DNA from: Mucilaginibacter sp. L196
Lineage (GTDB): Bacteria; Bacteroidota; Bacteroidia; Sphingobacteriales; Sphingobacteriaceae
Direction of reading: 5' to 3'
Length of the DNA stretch: 64,000 nucleotides
Assembly: GCF_009765905.1 (NCBI RefSeq)
Contig: NZ_LMUO01000006.1
Location: forward strand, 112,676-176,675
Shown here: positions 1 to 9,853 of the stretch, piece by piece
Layout: each line of letters opens with the position of its first letter
Position numbering within the stretch: position 1 is the stretch's first letter
The notes under the pieces: generated by a model
Told to the model about the DNA's origin: nothing
Seen by the model: only the letters and a program-made list of their open reading frames with translations
Databases searched by the model: none
Translations under genes and position numbers: made by a program

Positions 1-450
1 GGTAACTGGTGTTATTAATATCGGGTTAACCTCCTTATTTCTGGCCTCTGTTACAAAACGGGTAAGGTTGCTACGAAACTCATCCGGTGTAGCATAGCTG
101 CCTTTGGTTTTTACTTCATCGTTATGGCCGAATTGTATTAGCAGATAATCGCCCTTTTTCATATTGGCGGCAACAGATTGCCACCGGCCCTCGTTGATAA
201 ATGTTTTCGTGCTTCGCCCGTTTTGTGCACGATTGTCAACAGTTACCGTCTGATCCCAAAAAATGGCAAAGGGCATTCCCCATCCCGTTTCGGGATATGC
301 CGATTTCGCTTTTATCGACATGGTAGAATCGCCTATCATATAAATGGTTATAGGATCCTGTAATTGCGTAAATCCCATCAGGACTAAAAAAAAAGAACCG
401 ATTAGTACACGTTGGTACACGTTTTTTTTTGCGAAAAGTTTATTTAACAT
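1..450 (-). CDS. Rhamnogalacturonan acetylesterase-like SGNH hydrolase (3' end cut by window edge)
   Basis: I translated this from the ATG at 450-448; the frame stays open for 150 codons to the left edge, so the C-terminus is missing. A hydrophobic N-terminal segment (about residues 14-29) suggests export. The SGNH block I motif is IGDSTM, with the nucleophile Ser in GDS. Block III appears as FGHND and the oxyanion Asn region as NRAQNGRST. These match CE12-like rhamnogalacturonan acetylesterases, which remove acetyl groups from pectin backbones. It starts 12 bp after the stop of the upstream GH28 gene, so the two are probably co-transcribed from the promoter near 2,130. The exact substrate is inferred from the family and the pectin context. 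Confidence 0.85.
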   Translation of the reverse strand, partial: MLNKLFAKKNVYQRVLIGSFFLVLMGFTQLQDPITIYMIGDSTMSIKAKSAYPETGWGMPFAIFWDQTVTVDNRAQNGRSTKTFINEGRWQSVAANMKKGDYLLIQFGHNDEVKTKGSYATPDEFRSNLTRFVTEARNKEVNPILITPVT

Positions 451-462
451 ATTAGTATAATA

Positions 463-2016
463 TTATTGTATAGTTATTGCGCTTTTATCCAAGTGTTTTT
501 CAAGTTTAAGCGGCTCAGCTAAACTTTTCAGGTTGGTATCTGACACTTTAACACCCTTTGTACTTCCGCTTGCCGAAATAAATATTGAGGTGTTACTATT
601 AAATCCAATGCTGTTAAAAGTTATATTCTGCGCGTTATTCAGTTCGATCAATGTTGATGCTGGCGAAATTAGCTTTACATTTTCCAAAGAAATATCCGCC
701 GCGTCCACCGCGCTGAATGCAGTTTTTGCAGATATAACCATATTCGACATATATATATGATTCACCGGCATTTCAGGCAGCCCAGTAATGGCGATGGCGG
801 ATCTGGCATTATTACAATAAATGTCGCTGATATGAAAATCCTGAAAACGTGGTGTTCTGCTATTCACCGCCACCTGTGCGGATGTGCCGTCCTTAGCATC
901 TTCGTCATAATAGGTATTGAAAAGTATGGCTTCATTTAAAATATCGCGCATATAAATATGATCCACAAATACATCATGTACCAAGCCACCACGGCCACGG
1001 CTACTTTTTACACGTATGCCAACATCCGTATTTACAAAATCACAATTGGTAACATATATGTTTTGCATACCACCATCTGTATTGCTGCCTATTACAAACC
1101 CACCGTGCGCATGGTAAACGATACAATCGGCAATAATGATATTTTTCAGGGCAGGATCAGTAGCCGCATCTCCTTTATTACCACTTGATTTCATACAGAT
1201 ACCGTCATCACCAGCATTTACTGTGCAGTGATAAACCGCTGCGTTTTTGCAGGACGACAAATCAATACCATCGCCGTTTTGCGCATAATATTCATTGTTT
1301 ATAGTCACATTACGAATGATCATATCGGTGCAGTTCCGGGGATTGAGTGCAAACTGAGGTGAATTTTTAAATGTGGGTCCATCTATGATTACCCCAGTGC
1401 TGTTCTGTACCGACACCATTGTCGGACGAGTATTTTCTGTTGTAGGATAATACATGCTGCCATCCTTGCTAACCGAGCCGCCAGCTTTTACCAGGTCTCC
1501 CCAAAGAGTTGGTGCAGCCTTGCTTTTTTTGAGTGGCCGCCAGGTATCGCCCCCCCCGTCATAAACCCCCTCGCCGGTAATTCCAACATTATGGAGGTTA
1601 TTTCCTGACAAGGGCAACTTTGCCTTACCATTAGCAACCGGATATTGAGCATGATCGGTAGTAAAGATTATCAGTGCACCGCGATCGGCATGCAGGTTCA
1701 CATTACTTTGCAGTTCGATAGGCCCGGTAAGCCACAACCCAGGGGGGATCTGTACTACACCGCCGCCAGCGGCATTACATGCCGAGATCGCTTTTTCAAT
1801 GGCGGTTGTATTGAGTGTTTGACCATCGCCAATTGCACCGTAGTCCTGTATATTAAAAGCTTTATCGTTAAAATGAGGTTCATTTATCGTCATTTTAAAC
1901 GGGGCGTGAGCAAGATAATAAGCCAGATCTTTTTCACTACCCTGTGCATCAGCGGTATTGGCTATCGCGGCTAAAAAAATATAGGCAAGGACAAGAATTG
2001 TTATTTTAAATTTCAT
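463..2016 (-). CDS. GH28 polygalacturonase-family protein (first of two)
   Basis: A 517-residue exported glycoside hydrolase with a clear signal peptide ending near ADAQ (residue 25). The right-handed beta-helix family is identified by its catalytic motifs: NGDG at 247-250, GDD at 269-271, a conserved His at 304 in AHGG, and the R-V-K triad at 335-337. Asp249, Asp270 and Asp271 are the expected catalytic acids. GH28 enzymes hydrolyse alpha-1,4-galacturonan or related pectin linkages by inversion. The long insertion around residues 155-200 resembles exo-type or RG-type members more than fungal endo-enzymes. It is the first gene behind its own promoter and is followed by the acetylesterase. The fine specificity cannot be read from sequence alone. 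Confidence 0.92.
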   Translation of the reverse strand: MKFKITILVLAYIFLAAIANTADAQGSEKDLAYYLAHAPFKMTINEPHFNDKAFNIQDYGAIGDGQTLNTTAIEKAISACNAAGGGVVQIPPGLWLTGPIELQSNVNLHADRGALIIFTTDHAQYPVANGKAKLPLSGNNLHNVGITGEGVYDGGGDTWRPLKKSKAAPTLWGDLVKAGGSVSKDGSMYYPTTENTRPTMVSVQNSTGVIIDGPTFKNSPQFALNPRNCTDMIIRNVTINNEYYAQNGDGIDLSSCKNAAVYHCTVNAGDDGICMKSSGNKGDAATDPALKNIIIADCIVYHAHGGFVIGSNTDGGMQNIYVTNCDFVNTDVGIRVKSSRGRGGLVHDVFVDHIYMRDILNEAILFNTYYDEDAKDGTSAQVAVNSRTPRFQDFHISDIYCNNARSAIAITGLPEMPVNHIYMSNMVISAKTAFSAVDAADISLENVKLISPASTLIELNNAQNITFNSIGFNSNTSIFISASGSTKGVKVSDTNLKSLAEPLKLEKHLDKSAITIQ

Positions 2017-2367
2017 AATTATTGGTTATAGTCAAATTACAAAGTAAGTTTATATCAAAGGTCTACTGGTTGTTAACTAACCTGAATCACTTTTTTGAAT
2101 TGTTTACTTATTGGTTTTATCGTTACAAACGTAAAAAGGTAATCGATTTATTGAGTTCAAAAATTGACTGAATAGGTCTTATTTCTATTAATATTTGTTA
2201 AAATACTCTCTTTATGGTTGAGGTACAATGAATAATTGACAGCCGGTTAGTTATTTTTAAATATATGATCTAAAAAACCTGTTTGTATAGTTCAAGGCCT
2301 GGTTAAACCAATGGTCGAAAAGTATAAATATATGCGGTGTATTAGCTATGGTATGTAATTTGTCATC
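2017..2367. other. Intergenic region before the distal GH28/acetylesterase pair
   Basis: This gap of about 350 bp separates the GH43 gene from the GH28/acetylesterase pair. It contains the promoter and operator described at 2126-2187 and leaves a 5' leader of roughly 100 nt before the GH28 start. I see no coding sequence and no strong terminator for the GH43 transcript, so read-through from the main operon remains possible. Confidence 0.6.
2126..2187 (-). promoter_or_regulatory. HTCS-type promoter P1 (extended -7 box plus direct-repeat operator)
   Basis: Read on the minus strand, a perfect Bacteroidota -7 box TACGTTTG lies at 2133-2126, preceded by CCTTT. The plus-strand half-site TTCAAAAATT begins 31 bp from the box start (TCA at 2157). 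A second half-site AGGTCTTATTT has its T-C at 2177, 20 bp further. The same layout, with identical box-to-operator distance, occurs at 17023 and 25034. A 20-bp direct repeat next to a promoter lacking a clear -33 element fits an AraC-type activator such as the HTCS at 17513. The regulator assignment is inferred. Confidence 0.65.
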
Positions 2368-4023
2368 CTATTTTGTTAAAGCGCCCACCCTAAGCCAATC
2401 AAAATCCGCATAACCTGAATCATTTGACTGGCTTTCGCGAGTGCAAAACAGACCTACTTTTGCACCAATCCACTGTCCCACCCTCGCCTGAAATTCATCA
2501 GCTAACCACACATAGTCGATGCCATTTAGGCTATAACCAAAATGGCACTTCGCACCGGCCTCAATCTTCACCCCCAGGTAAATTATCGAAGATGACAACT
2601 TAGTTATTTTTTTTTCATCTTCTGTTCCGCCTTTACCCGCATCCTTACATTCCTTATAAACCAGGTAATTCCCATCGGCTGAGCTTTCCATAGCTATCGC
2701 GGCGTAGTCTAAACCCATAATGGTCAAGCCTGCCTTTTCATCTTTCAGTTTTGGATTGGGCACGAAATCTACCTTAGTCGTTACCATAAATTCATCAGCG
2801 GGAAACTTTTGCAGTAGTACATTTCCGGCACTCCATAAATTTTGCTTATCTGGTATCATTACCGAATACAACCTCAGGGCACCCTTAACCGGGTTCATAT
2901 AATACCAAGCTTCGCCGGGATTAGCCATCCATTGCCATTGCAAGCCCAGCGTATTACCATTAAATTCGTCACTTTCGACAGGTGTATTAATGGGATACGA
3001 TCTGCCTACATTGGGCTTTTTATAGCTTGCAACCGGTTCACCTTTCCCATTTCCGCTTTTATCGATACCAATCACGGGCCAGTTATATTTCCATTGCATG
3101 GGCTGCAAATGAAGCACTCTGCCGTAGGGGCCTTTATCCTGAAAATGCAGGAACCAATCCTGGCCGGTTTGGGTACTTACCCAGGCACCTTGGTGAGGGC
3201 CATTTGTGCTGCTCTTACCCTGATCCATCACGACCTTGCGTTCATAAGGTCCATAAACGCTTTTTGAGCGGAGCACTAATTGCCAACCTGTTGACACCCC
3301 GCCCGCAGGTGCAAATATGTAGTAATAGCCATTACGCTTATAAAACTTTGGCCCTTCAATGGTGGGGTCGGTTTCATGGCCGTCATATACGATTACGCCC
3401 TCATCCGTCACCTTCGTTCCATCTGCATTAAGTTTATTCACTGCTAGAATGCTCTTTATGCCAGCCTTACTGCCGGCAAATGCGTGTACCAGGTACATTT
3501 GGCCGTCATCGTCCATCAGCGGGCATGGATCTTCAAGGCCTAAACCCGGATAAACCAGCACTGGATCACTCCAGTGACCGGCAGGATTTTTGGCTTTTAT
3601 TAGATATATGCCATAATTGATATCGGGATAATAGATGTAAAATTCACCATGAAAGCAGCGGATGGATGGTGCCCAAACACCGTCACCATGCCGGGGAATA
3701 TTATAATGATCGAACGGGGGTTGCCGCAATAAGGCATGCCCTATAATCTCCCAGTTAACAAGGTCCTTCGAATGCAAAACAGGCAAACCGGGAATAGCTT
3801 CAAAACTGGATGAGATAAGATAAAAATCATCACCTACCCTTATCGCGTCCGGATCGGAATAATCGGCATCCAATATCGGGTTTTTATAGGTTCCGTTTCC
3901 CTGATCGGCCACCCAGACTTTTGACACATAACTTGATCCGCCCTTTTGCACAAGGGGGATATGTTGTGCTACAACCCTGCAACACCACATCATTAAAACT
4001 AATGACAGCAGTTGTTTTTTCAT
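2368..4023 (-). CDS. GH43 glycoside hydrolase with C-terminal beta-sandwich domain
   Basis: A 551-residue exported protein (signal peptide ending near VVAQ). The five-bladed propeller of GH43 covers about residues 45-335. The catalytic base is probably Asp57 in DYSDPD, the pKa-modulating Asp lies in LEDPCP, and the acid Glu lies in PTIEGPKF. Residues of about 345-548 resemble the concanavalin-like C-terminal domain of beta-xylosidase/arabinofuranosidase-type GH43 proteins. The family includes alpha-L-arabinofuranosidases, beta-xylosidases and galactosidases. Between CE8 and GH28 genes, trimming of pectin side chains is the most likely job. The gap to the upstream CE8 gene is about 50 bp, so it belongs to the same operon. 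Linkage specificity is undetermined. Confidence 0.9.
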   Translation of the reverse strand: MKKQLLSLVLMMWCCRVVAQHIPLVQKGGSSYVSKVWVADQGNGTYKNPILDADYSDPDAIRVGDDFYLISSSFEAIPGLPVLHSKDLVNWEIIGHALLRQPPFDHYNIPRHGDGVWAPSIRCFHGEFYIYYPDINYGIYLIKAKNPAGHWSDPVLVYPGLGLEDPCPLMDDDGQMYLVHAFAGSKAGIKSILAVNKLNADGTKVTDEGVIVYDGHETDPTIEGPKFYKRNGYYYIFAPAGGVSTGWQLVLRSKSVYGPYERKVVMDQGKSSTNGPHQGAWVSTQTGQDWFLHFQDKGPYGRVLHLQPMQWKYNWPVIGIDKSGNGKGEPVASYKKPNVGRSYPINTPVESDEFNGNTLGLQWQWMANPGEAWYYMNPVKGALRLYSVMIPDKQNLWSAGNVLLQKFPADEFMVTTKVDFVPNPKLKDEKAGLTIMGLDYAAIAMESSADGNYLVYKECKDAGKGGTEDEKKITKLSSSIIYLGVKIEAGAKCHFGYSLNGIDYVWLADEFQARVGQWIGAKVGLFCTRESQSNDSGYADFDWLRVGALTK

Positions 4024-4073
4024 TCTTTATGGTTATTGTACAGTATTTTCAAGGTGTATGCTCATTCTTAAAT

Positions 4074-5435
4074 TTATTTCTCCCTTAAATTATGTGATTT
4101 ATTTAAAACGGAAAGACTAACCGACAGCGTATCTGACATTTCAATAGCGTTGCCTTTGGATGCCCGGATAAGATAGTAGGTAACCTGGTTTTCGGCAGGC
4201 ATAGCTATGTTAAACTGGTAAGCCGCTATGGTATCCGTTTTTGTAATCAACCTGCTAGTGTTTTTAAATAACATAAGCTTATCAGGACTTGTAAGCAACT
4301 GGTAGGTAATCCCATTTTGTGGCCAACTGCTGTTAAACTGCAATATCGCCATATTATTAATGCTTCGCGCCATAAAGTTAGCTATGGCTATTGAATGCCC
4401 AGTTGTCTCTTTGGGCAAATCCTTCCAAATGGCAAAAGGATCCCAATCGCCGAACAATAGTTTGTTATCATAATAGGTCTTAGCAGCGCTATCGGTAAGT
4501 TGTTGAGACCATGGCACCCTGTGCGTTAAGTCAACCGGTGTACCGTCAAATTTAGTTGTTTTATATTCCGCATAAGTTATTACAGATGTCTTTGTACCAT
4601 CATCCCATATTGACCATCCGGATGGAACGATAGAAGCGCTCATTGCGGTATTTAAAAATACCACCTTATTTTCCGCCCGCTTGCGCCCCCGGGTTTCGGT
4701 GCGGCTATCGTTCTGCCAGGGCCTGCCCAGCGTATAACTCGTTAAGCCATGATTGTTTGGCATCGTACAGTCTCTGAATACCAGGCCGTATTGCTGTCCA
4801 GCCGGAGTACTTGCCGCTGTTACATAACCACCTTTACCACCATCGACCCGATCCCGTGGAAAGATAATACAATGGTCAAAAACAGCCACTGCCGCGCCAT
4901 ATATAAAATCGGTATTACCATCAATATAACAATTATTAAAATACACCCGGTTCCCATCCCGGTTTGTCAAAACGGTATCCTGCCCGCTGATAAACCTGCA
5001 GTTAAAAAATACAATCCGGTCAGCGTTGGTCTTGACCGCAAGCGACTGTGGCCCGTCAAACAGACGTCCTTGCGTGTTTTCCATGGTGATATTCATCAGC
5101 ATACAATCGTTGGCATTAATAACCACTACGGATGTACCGCCCTTACCATCACCGTAGGCTATTGTTGTCCGTGCTACATCTTCCCCGATCAATTCTATAA
5201 AGGGTTTTGTGGCGGGGATAATGATCTGCTCAGTATAAATACCCGCCTTAATAAAGATCTTATAAGGCGTTGTCCTACCTTCCGGCGCATTATTTATTGC
5301 CTGCTGAATGCTTGTGAATTTTCCGCTACCATCTTTGGCAACCAATGCGTCATATGCCACCGTCACTTTGGCGCCCGCGGGGAGGTAAATAAACACAAGA
5401 AGCAGGAACCAGCTAAAATTCAATTTTATATGCAT
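4074..5435 (-). CDS. CE8 pectin methylesterase with extra C-terminal domain
   Basis: A 453-residue secreted protein with a signal peptide of about 22 residues. The pectinesterase beta-helix shows SGQDT with Asp153 (acid/base), GNTDFIYG with Asp176 (nucleophile) and LGRPW with Arg238, so the catalytic set is complete. The enzyme de-esterifies methyl-galacturonate in homogalacturonan, releasing methanol and exposing the chain to the GH28 enzymes encoded beside it. Residues of about 345-445 form an extra domain beyond the usual CE8 core. It resembles a small beta-sandwich and may help binding, but I do not recognise it. It starts 21 bp after the stop of the upstream GH28 gene. Confidence 0.93.
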   Translation of the reverse strand: MHIKLNFSWFLLLVFIYLPAGAKVTVAYDALVAKDGSGKFTSIQQAINNAPEGRTTPYKIFIKAGIYTEQIIIPATKPFIELIGEDVARTTIAYGDGKGGTSVVVINANDCMLMNITMENTQGRLFDGPQSLAVKTNADRIVFFNCRFISGQDTVLTNRDGNRVYFNNCYIDGNTDFIYGAAVAVFDHCIIFPRDRVDGGKGGYVTAASTPAGQQYGLVFRDCTMPNNHGLTSYTLGRPWQNDSRTETRGRKRAENKVVFLNTAMSASIVPSGWSIWDDGTKTSVITYAEYKTTKFDGTPVDLTHRVPWSQQLTDSAAKTYYDNKLLFGDWDPFAIWKDLPKETTGHSIAIANFMARSINNMAILQFNSSWPQNGITYQLLTSPDKLMLFKNTSRLITKTDTIAAYQFNIAMPAENQVTYYLIRASKGNAIEMSDTLSVSLSVLNKSHNLREK

Positions 5436-5456
5436 AGAGATTAGTTTTCCGATAAA

Positions 5457-7118
5457 TTATTTATCTATTGTCAATGCTGATTTATCAGCACCATATTTAA
5501 ATTCGGTTACGTTTTTTGCTGCTGATATGCTGGTATGCTGAACGCTGATCTGTCCGGAGCGATCTCCATTTATGCTAAAAAATAAACCGGGGCTGTTTTG
5601 TGTAACTATTTGGTTAAACGTGATGTGATTGCTATTTTCAATATTAATCAGCGGTCCGGGATTATTGCATTCCAGGGTTATATTGTTTAAATTAATGTTT
5701 TGTGCCTCCATGATATTAACCCCCGCTTTAGCTTTTATAAATACGTTTTCCAGGTAGATATCTTTAATGCTCATCTCTGGCAACCCACGTATAAACACGG
5801 CCCTTTCCGCCCCGTTACACACAATATTGCTGATATAAAATTTGCGAAACTGTGGAGTACCTTCATCAACAGCGGGGATATCCACTTTACCGTTTGTTTG
5901 AGCCAACGTTGGAGCCTTTGCAAAGTAGTACATATCAAATAAAATAGCATCATGCACAATATCGCGCATGGTGATATTCCTGATAAATATATTCTCCACG
6001 ATACCGCCACGGCCGCGAACCGTTTTGAAGCGGAGGCCGTTATCTGTGCCGATAAAAGTACAATCAGAAACAAAAATATCATGAGCGCCGCCCGACATTT
6101 CACTGCCAATCACAAAGCCACCATGCGCCTTATACACTATATTATTGCGAATGACAATATATTGGGAAGCTTTACCAACCTTCCGCCCCTCTTCGTCCTT
6201 ACCCGATTTTATACAAATACCATCATCACCAGCGTCTACCGTACTGTTTTCAACCAATACATGCGAACAGGATTCGATATCCATTCCGTCGCCGTTTTGG
6301 GCATTGGGAAGATTGCGTATCCTGACACCTTCCAGCGTCAGATCATCACATAACAGCATATGCAGGCACCAAGCCGGCGAATTCTGAAATGTGACACCTT
6401 GTAACAACACCTTTTTACAATTATTAATCACTACTAAATTCGGTCGGAAGTAGTCCTTAATGGCTTCATAGTTCTTTAATGACTTTTCAGGATCCACATA
6501 ACCAGCATTGGGTATTTTTGCACCTTTTGCGTAGCTGGCCGACGGGTACCAGGTGCGGCCGTCATTGCTTAGTTCGCCCCCGGAAGCCAACAGTTCTTTC
6601 CATTCTTGTTCAGTAATCCTATCTCTGCCCATGGCACGCCAAACCTCGCCATGTCCATCTATCACGCCTTCGCCGGTTATAGCGATATTGGTTAAATCGG
6701 TTCCGGATATAGGCGACTGGTTGCGAATCGCCTTGTGCCCTTCATAGTTCCCCTGCATTAATTTATATTGGCTTTTATCATCAGTAAACTGTAGCAATGC
6801 TGCCCGGTCAATATGCAGGTTAACATTGCTCTTGAGTACAACCGGGCCGGTAAGCCATAAACCCTGCGGTATCAGCACCACTCCCCCGCCTTTGTTGCTG
6901 CAATCCGTAATCGCGTTATTGATACTTTCTGTATTTAGGGTAGCGCCATCGGCTTTAGCACCGTATTTGATAATGTTAAATGTGTCCGTTTTGAACAACG
7001 GTTGTTCAGCCCGGGGTAAATTTTCCCATGAATATTTCTCACTGCCTGTCTGCGCCATTATCTGCCTTGACAGTACAATAGCGAGTGATGATAATAATAT
7101 TTTTTTGTTGATGTTCAT
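5457..7118 (-). CDS. GH28 polygalacturonase-family protein (second)
   Basis: A 553-residue exported beta-helix hydrolase with a signal peptide ending near MAQ (residue 23). The GH28 motifs are complete: NGDG at 275-278, GDDG at 297-300, His332 in AHGG, and R363-F-K365. Asp277, Asp298 and Asp299 should be the catalytic acids. It resembles the GH28 encoded at 463-2016 in layout, but differs through much of its length and carries a longer insertion at about 160-225, so the two may handle different oligogalacturonide ends. The gap to the upstream GH95 gene is 29 bp and to the downstream CE8 gene 21 bp, which indicates one transcript. Exo- versus endo-action is not resolved. Confidence 0.92.
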   Translation of the reverse strand: MNINKKILLSSLAIVLSRQIMAQTGSEKYSWENLPRAEQPLFKTDTFNIIKYGAKADGATLNTESINNAITDCSNKGGGVVLIPQGLWLTGPVVLKSNVNLHIDRAALLQFTDDKSQYKLMQGNYEGHKAIRNQSPISGTDLTNIAITGEGVIDGHGEVWRAMGRDRITEQEWKELLASGGELSNDGRTWYPSASYAKGAKIPNAGYVDPEKSLKNYEAIKDYFRPNLVVINNCKKVLLQGVTFQNSPAWCLHMLLCDDLTLEGVRIRNLPNAQNGDGMDIESCSHVLVENSTVDAGDDGICIKSGKDEEGRKVGKASQYIVIRNNIVYKAHGGFVIGSEMSGGAHDIFVSDCTFIGTDNGLRFKTVRGRGGIVENIFIRNITMRDIVHDAILFDMYYFAKAPTLAQTNGKVDIPAVDEGTPQFRKFYISNIVCNGAERAVFIRGLPEMSIKDIYLENVFIKAKAGVNIMEAQNINLNNITLECNNPGPLINIENSNHITFNQIVTQNSPGLFFSINGDRSGQISVQHTSISAAKNVTEFKYGADKSALTIDK

Positions 7119-7147
7119 TTATATATAGTTTCAGTATTTAAGTTTTT

Positions 7148-9625
7148 TCAGTTGGCTACCAGCGTATATGTTTTACCGGGCAGTGTATTAAAATCATAAA
7201 CTTTTGTCGGTTCAAATGTCATCCCTTTAAGCTGATCCGGATCGGCGATTATGGGTTCTTTGATTTCGTTCACCAGGAATAATGGGTTGGGATTTTGGCC
7301 ACTTGCAGCTCTAAGTGAAAACTTGCCGGCCGGTCGCAACTGATTTGGTAATCGCAGGCGGCAATTACCCCCCAACCTGGATGTGATCACCAATTTAGTA
7401 ATCTTCCCTTTGTCCCAATCCATGTCTATTAGAAATCCCCCTCTCGCAACGATGCCTTTGATAGAGCCCTTATCCCAAGCCGAGGGTAAGGCAGGCAATA
7501 AATGAATATCGCCGTCGTAGCTTTGCACCAGCATTTCTGTTATACCGGCCGTACAACCAAAGTTTCCATCGATTTGGAATGGAGGATGAGCATCAAATAG
7601 ATTGGGATAGGTTCCGCCGCCACCTTCAATTTTACCTTTCCATACAGGAGCTGGTTTTAATTCCTGCTTAATGAGTTCGAAAGCATGATCACCATCTAAC
7701 TCACGCGCCCAGAAATTCACCTTCCAACCCATAGACCAGCCGGTTGACACATCTCCGCGACTGATCAGCATATTCCTGGCTGCTTCCATTAATTCAGGAT
7801 GCCTGTAGGGAGATATCTGTTTACCCGGAAACAAACCGAACAATTGTGAAATATGGCGATGCTTATCGCCTTTTACATCCATATCATCAAGCCATTCCTG
7901 TAACTGCCCCCATTTACCAATATGCATAGGCGGTAAGCGGTCTTTTTTTGCTAAAAGCGTATCGGCAAATGCCTCATCTGTGTTCAATGCATGAGCAGCG
8001 GCGATTGTATTGGATAAAAGGTCAAATACAATCTGGTTATCCATTGTGGTGCCGGCTGTTAACGAAATCGCACCAACAGTTTTATCATGCATGAAATCAT
8101 GTTCAGGCGACATAGACGGCGATACAACCAGCCAATGGTGATCAGGATCTTCCTGCAGTGCATTGACAAAGTACATCGAGGCGCCTCTCAGCACTGGGTA
8201 TATTTCTTTTAAATAGGCCTTATCGCCTGTAAAAAGATAATGTTCCCACAAATGTTGGGTTAACCATGCGCCGCCAGTAGGAAAAATACCATAAAACGCT
8301 TTATCAACCTGACCAGAGATTCGCCAGATATCTGTATTATGATGTGCCATCCAGCCGCGAGCACCATACATTTCTGAGGCGCTTTGCCGACCCGTAACTG
8401 AAAGGTCTTTGATCAGTTGAATTAATGGTTCGGTAAGCTCGGAAAGATTGGTTTCCTCCGCGGGCCAGTAATTCATTTCCGTATTGATGTTGATGGTATA
8501 CTTCCCTCCCCATGGCGGCGAATCCAACTCATTCCATTTACCCTGCAGGTTAGCGGCCTGATCCCCAGGTTGTGAACAGGAAATTAACAGGTATCTGCCA
8601 AACTGATAAAATAACGGGACCAAGCCCAGGTCACCGCCTTTATCAAAATCTTTAATCCTTTCATTTGTCGGTTTATATGAAACAACACCCTCTCCGAGCC
8701 GGAAGCCCACGCGGTTAAAATAACGCTGATAAAAAGCGATATGATCTTTGATTGCCATATCATATGGTTTTTTTAAAGCCATATCCAGGAACCCTGCAGT
8801 CCGCTTTCCGGCATCGCCGCTCACATCGTGGTAGTTTTTAAAATTGGTGCCCATTGCAATGTAAATGGTTACCGCGTTCGCATTTTTGACCGATAGCAAG
8901 GTATCATCCTGTATAATATTGCCGCCATCTGTTACCGCCTTTACCAAGGCCTGAAATTTAATAGCGCCATCAATACCGCTTCTGGAATCGCCTTTTCCGT
9001 TCATGACCAGTTTCCCATCCGTAACCGCCACCTGGTAGTTATGCATTGGCGAATGCATTGACAGGTTACAGGTGATTGACCCGGGTTTATCGGCAGTAAG
9101 ATGAACAATCACAGCTTGATCTGTAAACGAGACAAACATCACCCGTTTATAACGGATACCATTAACGCTATAACTAACCGATGATATCGCTTTTGATATA
9201 TCCAGATCACGATAATAATCCTGTACCGTATCGTGGCCCGGAAACTGGATATACAAACTTCCTATGGTTTGATAAGGCATACCGTTCTGTTTTGAAAACA
9301 TTTTACTGTTGGCAAGGCGCTGCGCTTCCACAAATTGTTTTTCGGCTATCAATTTTCTTAATTCCGGTATAACTGTTTTCACATCGGGATTTACATTGTT
9401 ATGCGGACCGCCAGCCCAAACAGTTTCCTCGTTTAATTGGATGCGCTCAATGCCAGTCGTACCAAACACCATCGCGGCAAGCCTTCCATTTCCGATAGGG
9501 AGCGCTTCATTCCAATTGGCAGCCGGTTTATTATACCAAAGTTTCAGGTCCTGCTGCGCAAACGCAGTACTTACAACTGACAGCAGGCAGCTAGAAAAGA
9601 CAATTAAAGCCTTAAGAATTTTCAT
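7148..9625 (-). CDS. GH95 family glycoside hydrolase (alpha-L-fucosidase or alpha-L-galactosidase type)
   Basis: An 825-residue exported enzyme of normal GH95 length. The N-terminal beta-domain begins with the family hallmark LWYNKPAANWNEALPIGNGR. The (alpha/alpha)6 catalytic domain contains INTEMNYWP at about 380-388, holding the Asn pair that activates water, and IDGNFG at about 684-690, holding the Asp equivalent to the base of bifidobacterial AfcA. GH95 enzymes are inverting alpha-1,2-L-fucosidases or alpha-L-galactosidases, and both sugars occur on pectin and xyloglucan side chains. The gene follows SusD after a 228-bp gap with a hairpin, which may lower enzyme expression relative to the SusCD pair. 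Confidence 0.92.
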   Translation of the reverse strand: MKILKALIVFSSCLLSVVSTAFAQQDLKLWYNKPAANWNEALPIGNGRLAAMVFGTTGIERIQLNEETVWAGGPHNNVNPDVKTVIPELRKLIAEKQFVEAQRLANSKMFSKQNGMPYQTIGSLYIQFPGHDTVQDYYRDLDISKAISSVSYSVNGIRYKRVMFVSFTDQAVIVHLTADKPGSITCNLSMHSPMHNYQVAVTDGKLVMNGKGDSRSGIDGAIKFQALVKAVTDGGNIIQDDTLLSVKNANAVTIYIAMGTNFKNYHDVSGDAGKRTAGFLDMALKKPYDMAIKDHIAFYQRYFNRVGFRLGEGVVSYKPTNERIKDFDKGGDLGLVPLFYQFGRYLLISCSQPGDQAANLQGKWNELDSPPWGGKYTININTEMNYWPAEETNLSELTEPLIQLIKDLSVTGRQSASEMYGARGWMAHHNTDIWRISGQVDKAFYGIFPTGGAWLTQHLWEHYLFTGDKAYLKEIYPVLRGASMYFVNALQEDPDHHWLVVSPSMSPEHDFMHDKTVGAISLTAGTTMDNQIVFDLLSNTIAAAHALNTDEAFADTLLAKKDRLPPMHIGKWGQLQEWLDDMDVKGDKHRHISQLFGLFPGKQISPYRHPELMEAARNMLISRGDVSTGWSMGWKVNFWARELDGDHAFELIKQELKPAPVWKGKIEGGGGTYPNLFDAHPPFQIDGNFGCTAGITEMLVQSYDGDIHLLPALPSAWDKGSIKGIVARGGFLIDMDWDKGKITKLVITSRLGGNCRLRLPNQLRPAGKFSLRAASGQNPNPLFLVNEIKEPIIADPDQLKGMTFEPTKVYDFNTLPGKTYTLVAN

Positions 9626-9803
9626 TAATGTTTTTTAACTTGTTTAGCTGATGTGAGCTATTCATTTCGTTTAATTGTTTCTCCTACTCCTGTCATTTAC
9701 CGCATCTTTTTGGCGTAAAGCAAAGCAGGCGCCTGGATAATTTGCCGTCTTTCTATTCATTGAATAATAACATCCCGAATAGCTAATCGTCGGTAGATCA
9801 GCA

Positions 9804-9839
9804 AATAACAAAAGCAGTGATATTACTGCCTTTGTTATT
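9804..9839 (-). terminator. Hairpin downstream of susD (terminator or attenuator)
   Basis: A 15-bp stem with a single mismatch (AATAACAAAaGCAGT paired with ACTGCcTTTGTTATT) and a 6-nt loop begins 14 bp beyond the SusD stop codon. On the minus strand the T-rich 3' arm partly substitutes for a U-tract. It lies between SusD and the first enzyme gene, where partial termination would give more transporter than enzyme. Confidence 0.55.
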
Positions 9840-9853
9840 AGTATAATGTTTAG

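Noticed and set aside
2842..3431. Two overlapping plus-strand frames opposite the GH43 gene
   Set aside because: They are shadows of a well-supported gene, with no recognisable protein features.
4749..5444. 231-codon plus-strand frame opposite the pectin methylesterase gene
   Set aside because: The opposite strand has complete CE8 motifs. The plus-strand translation has no domain or signal.
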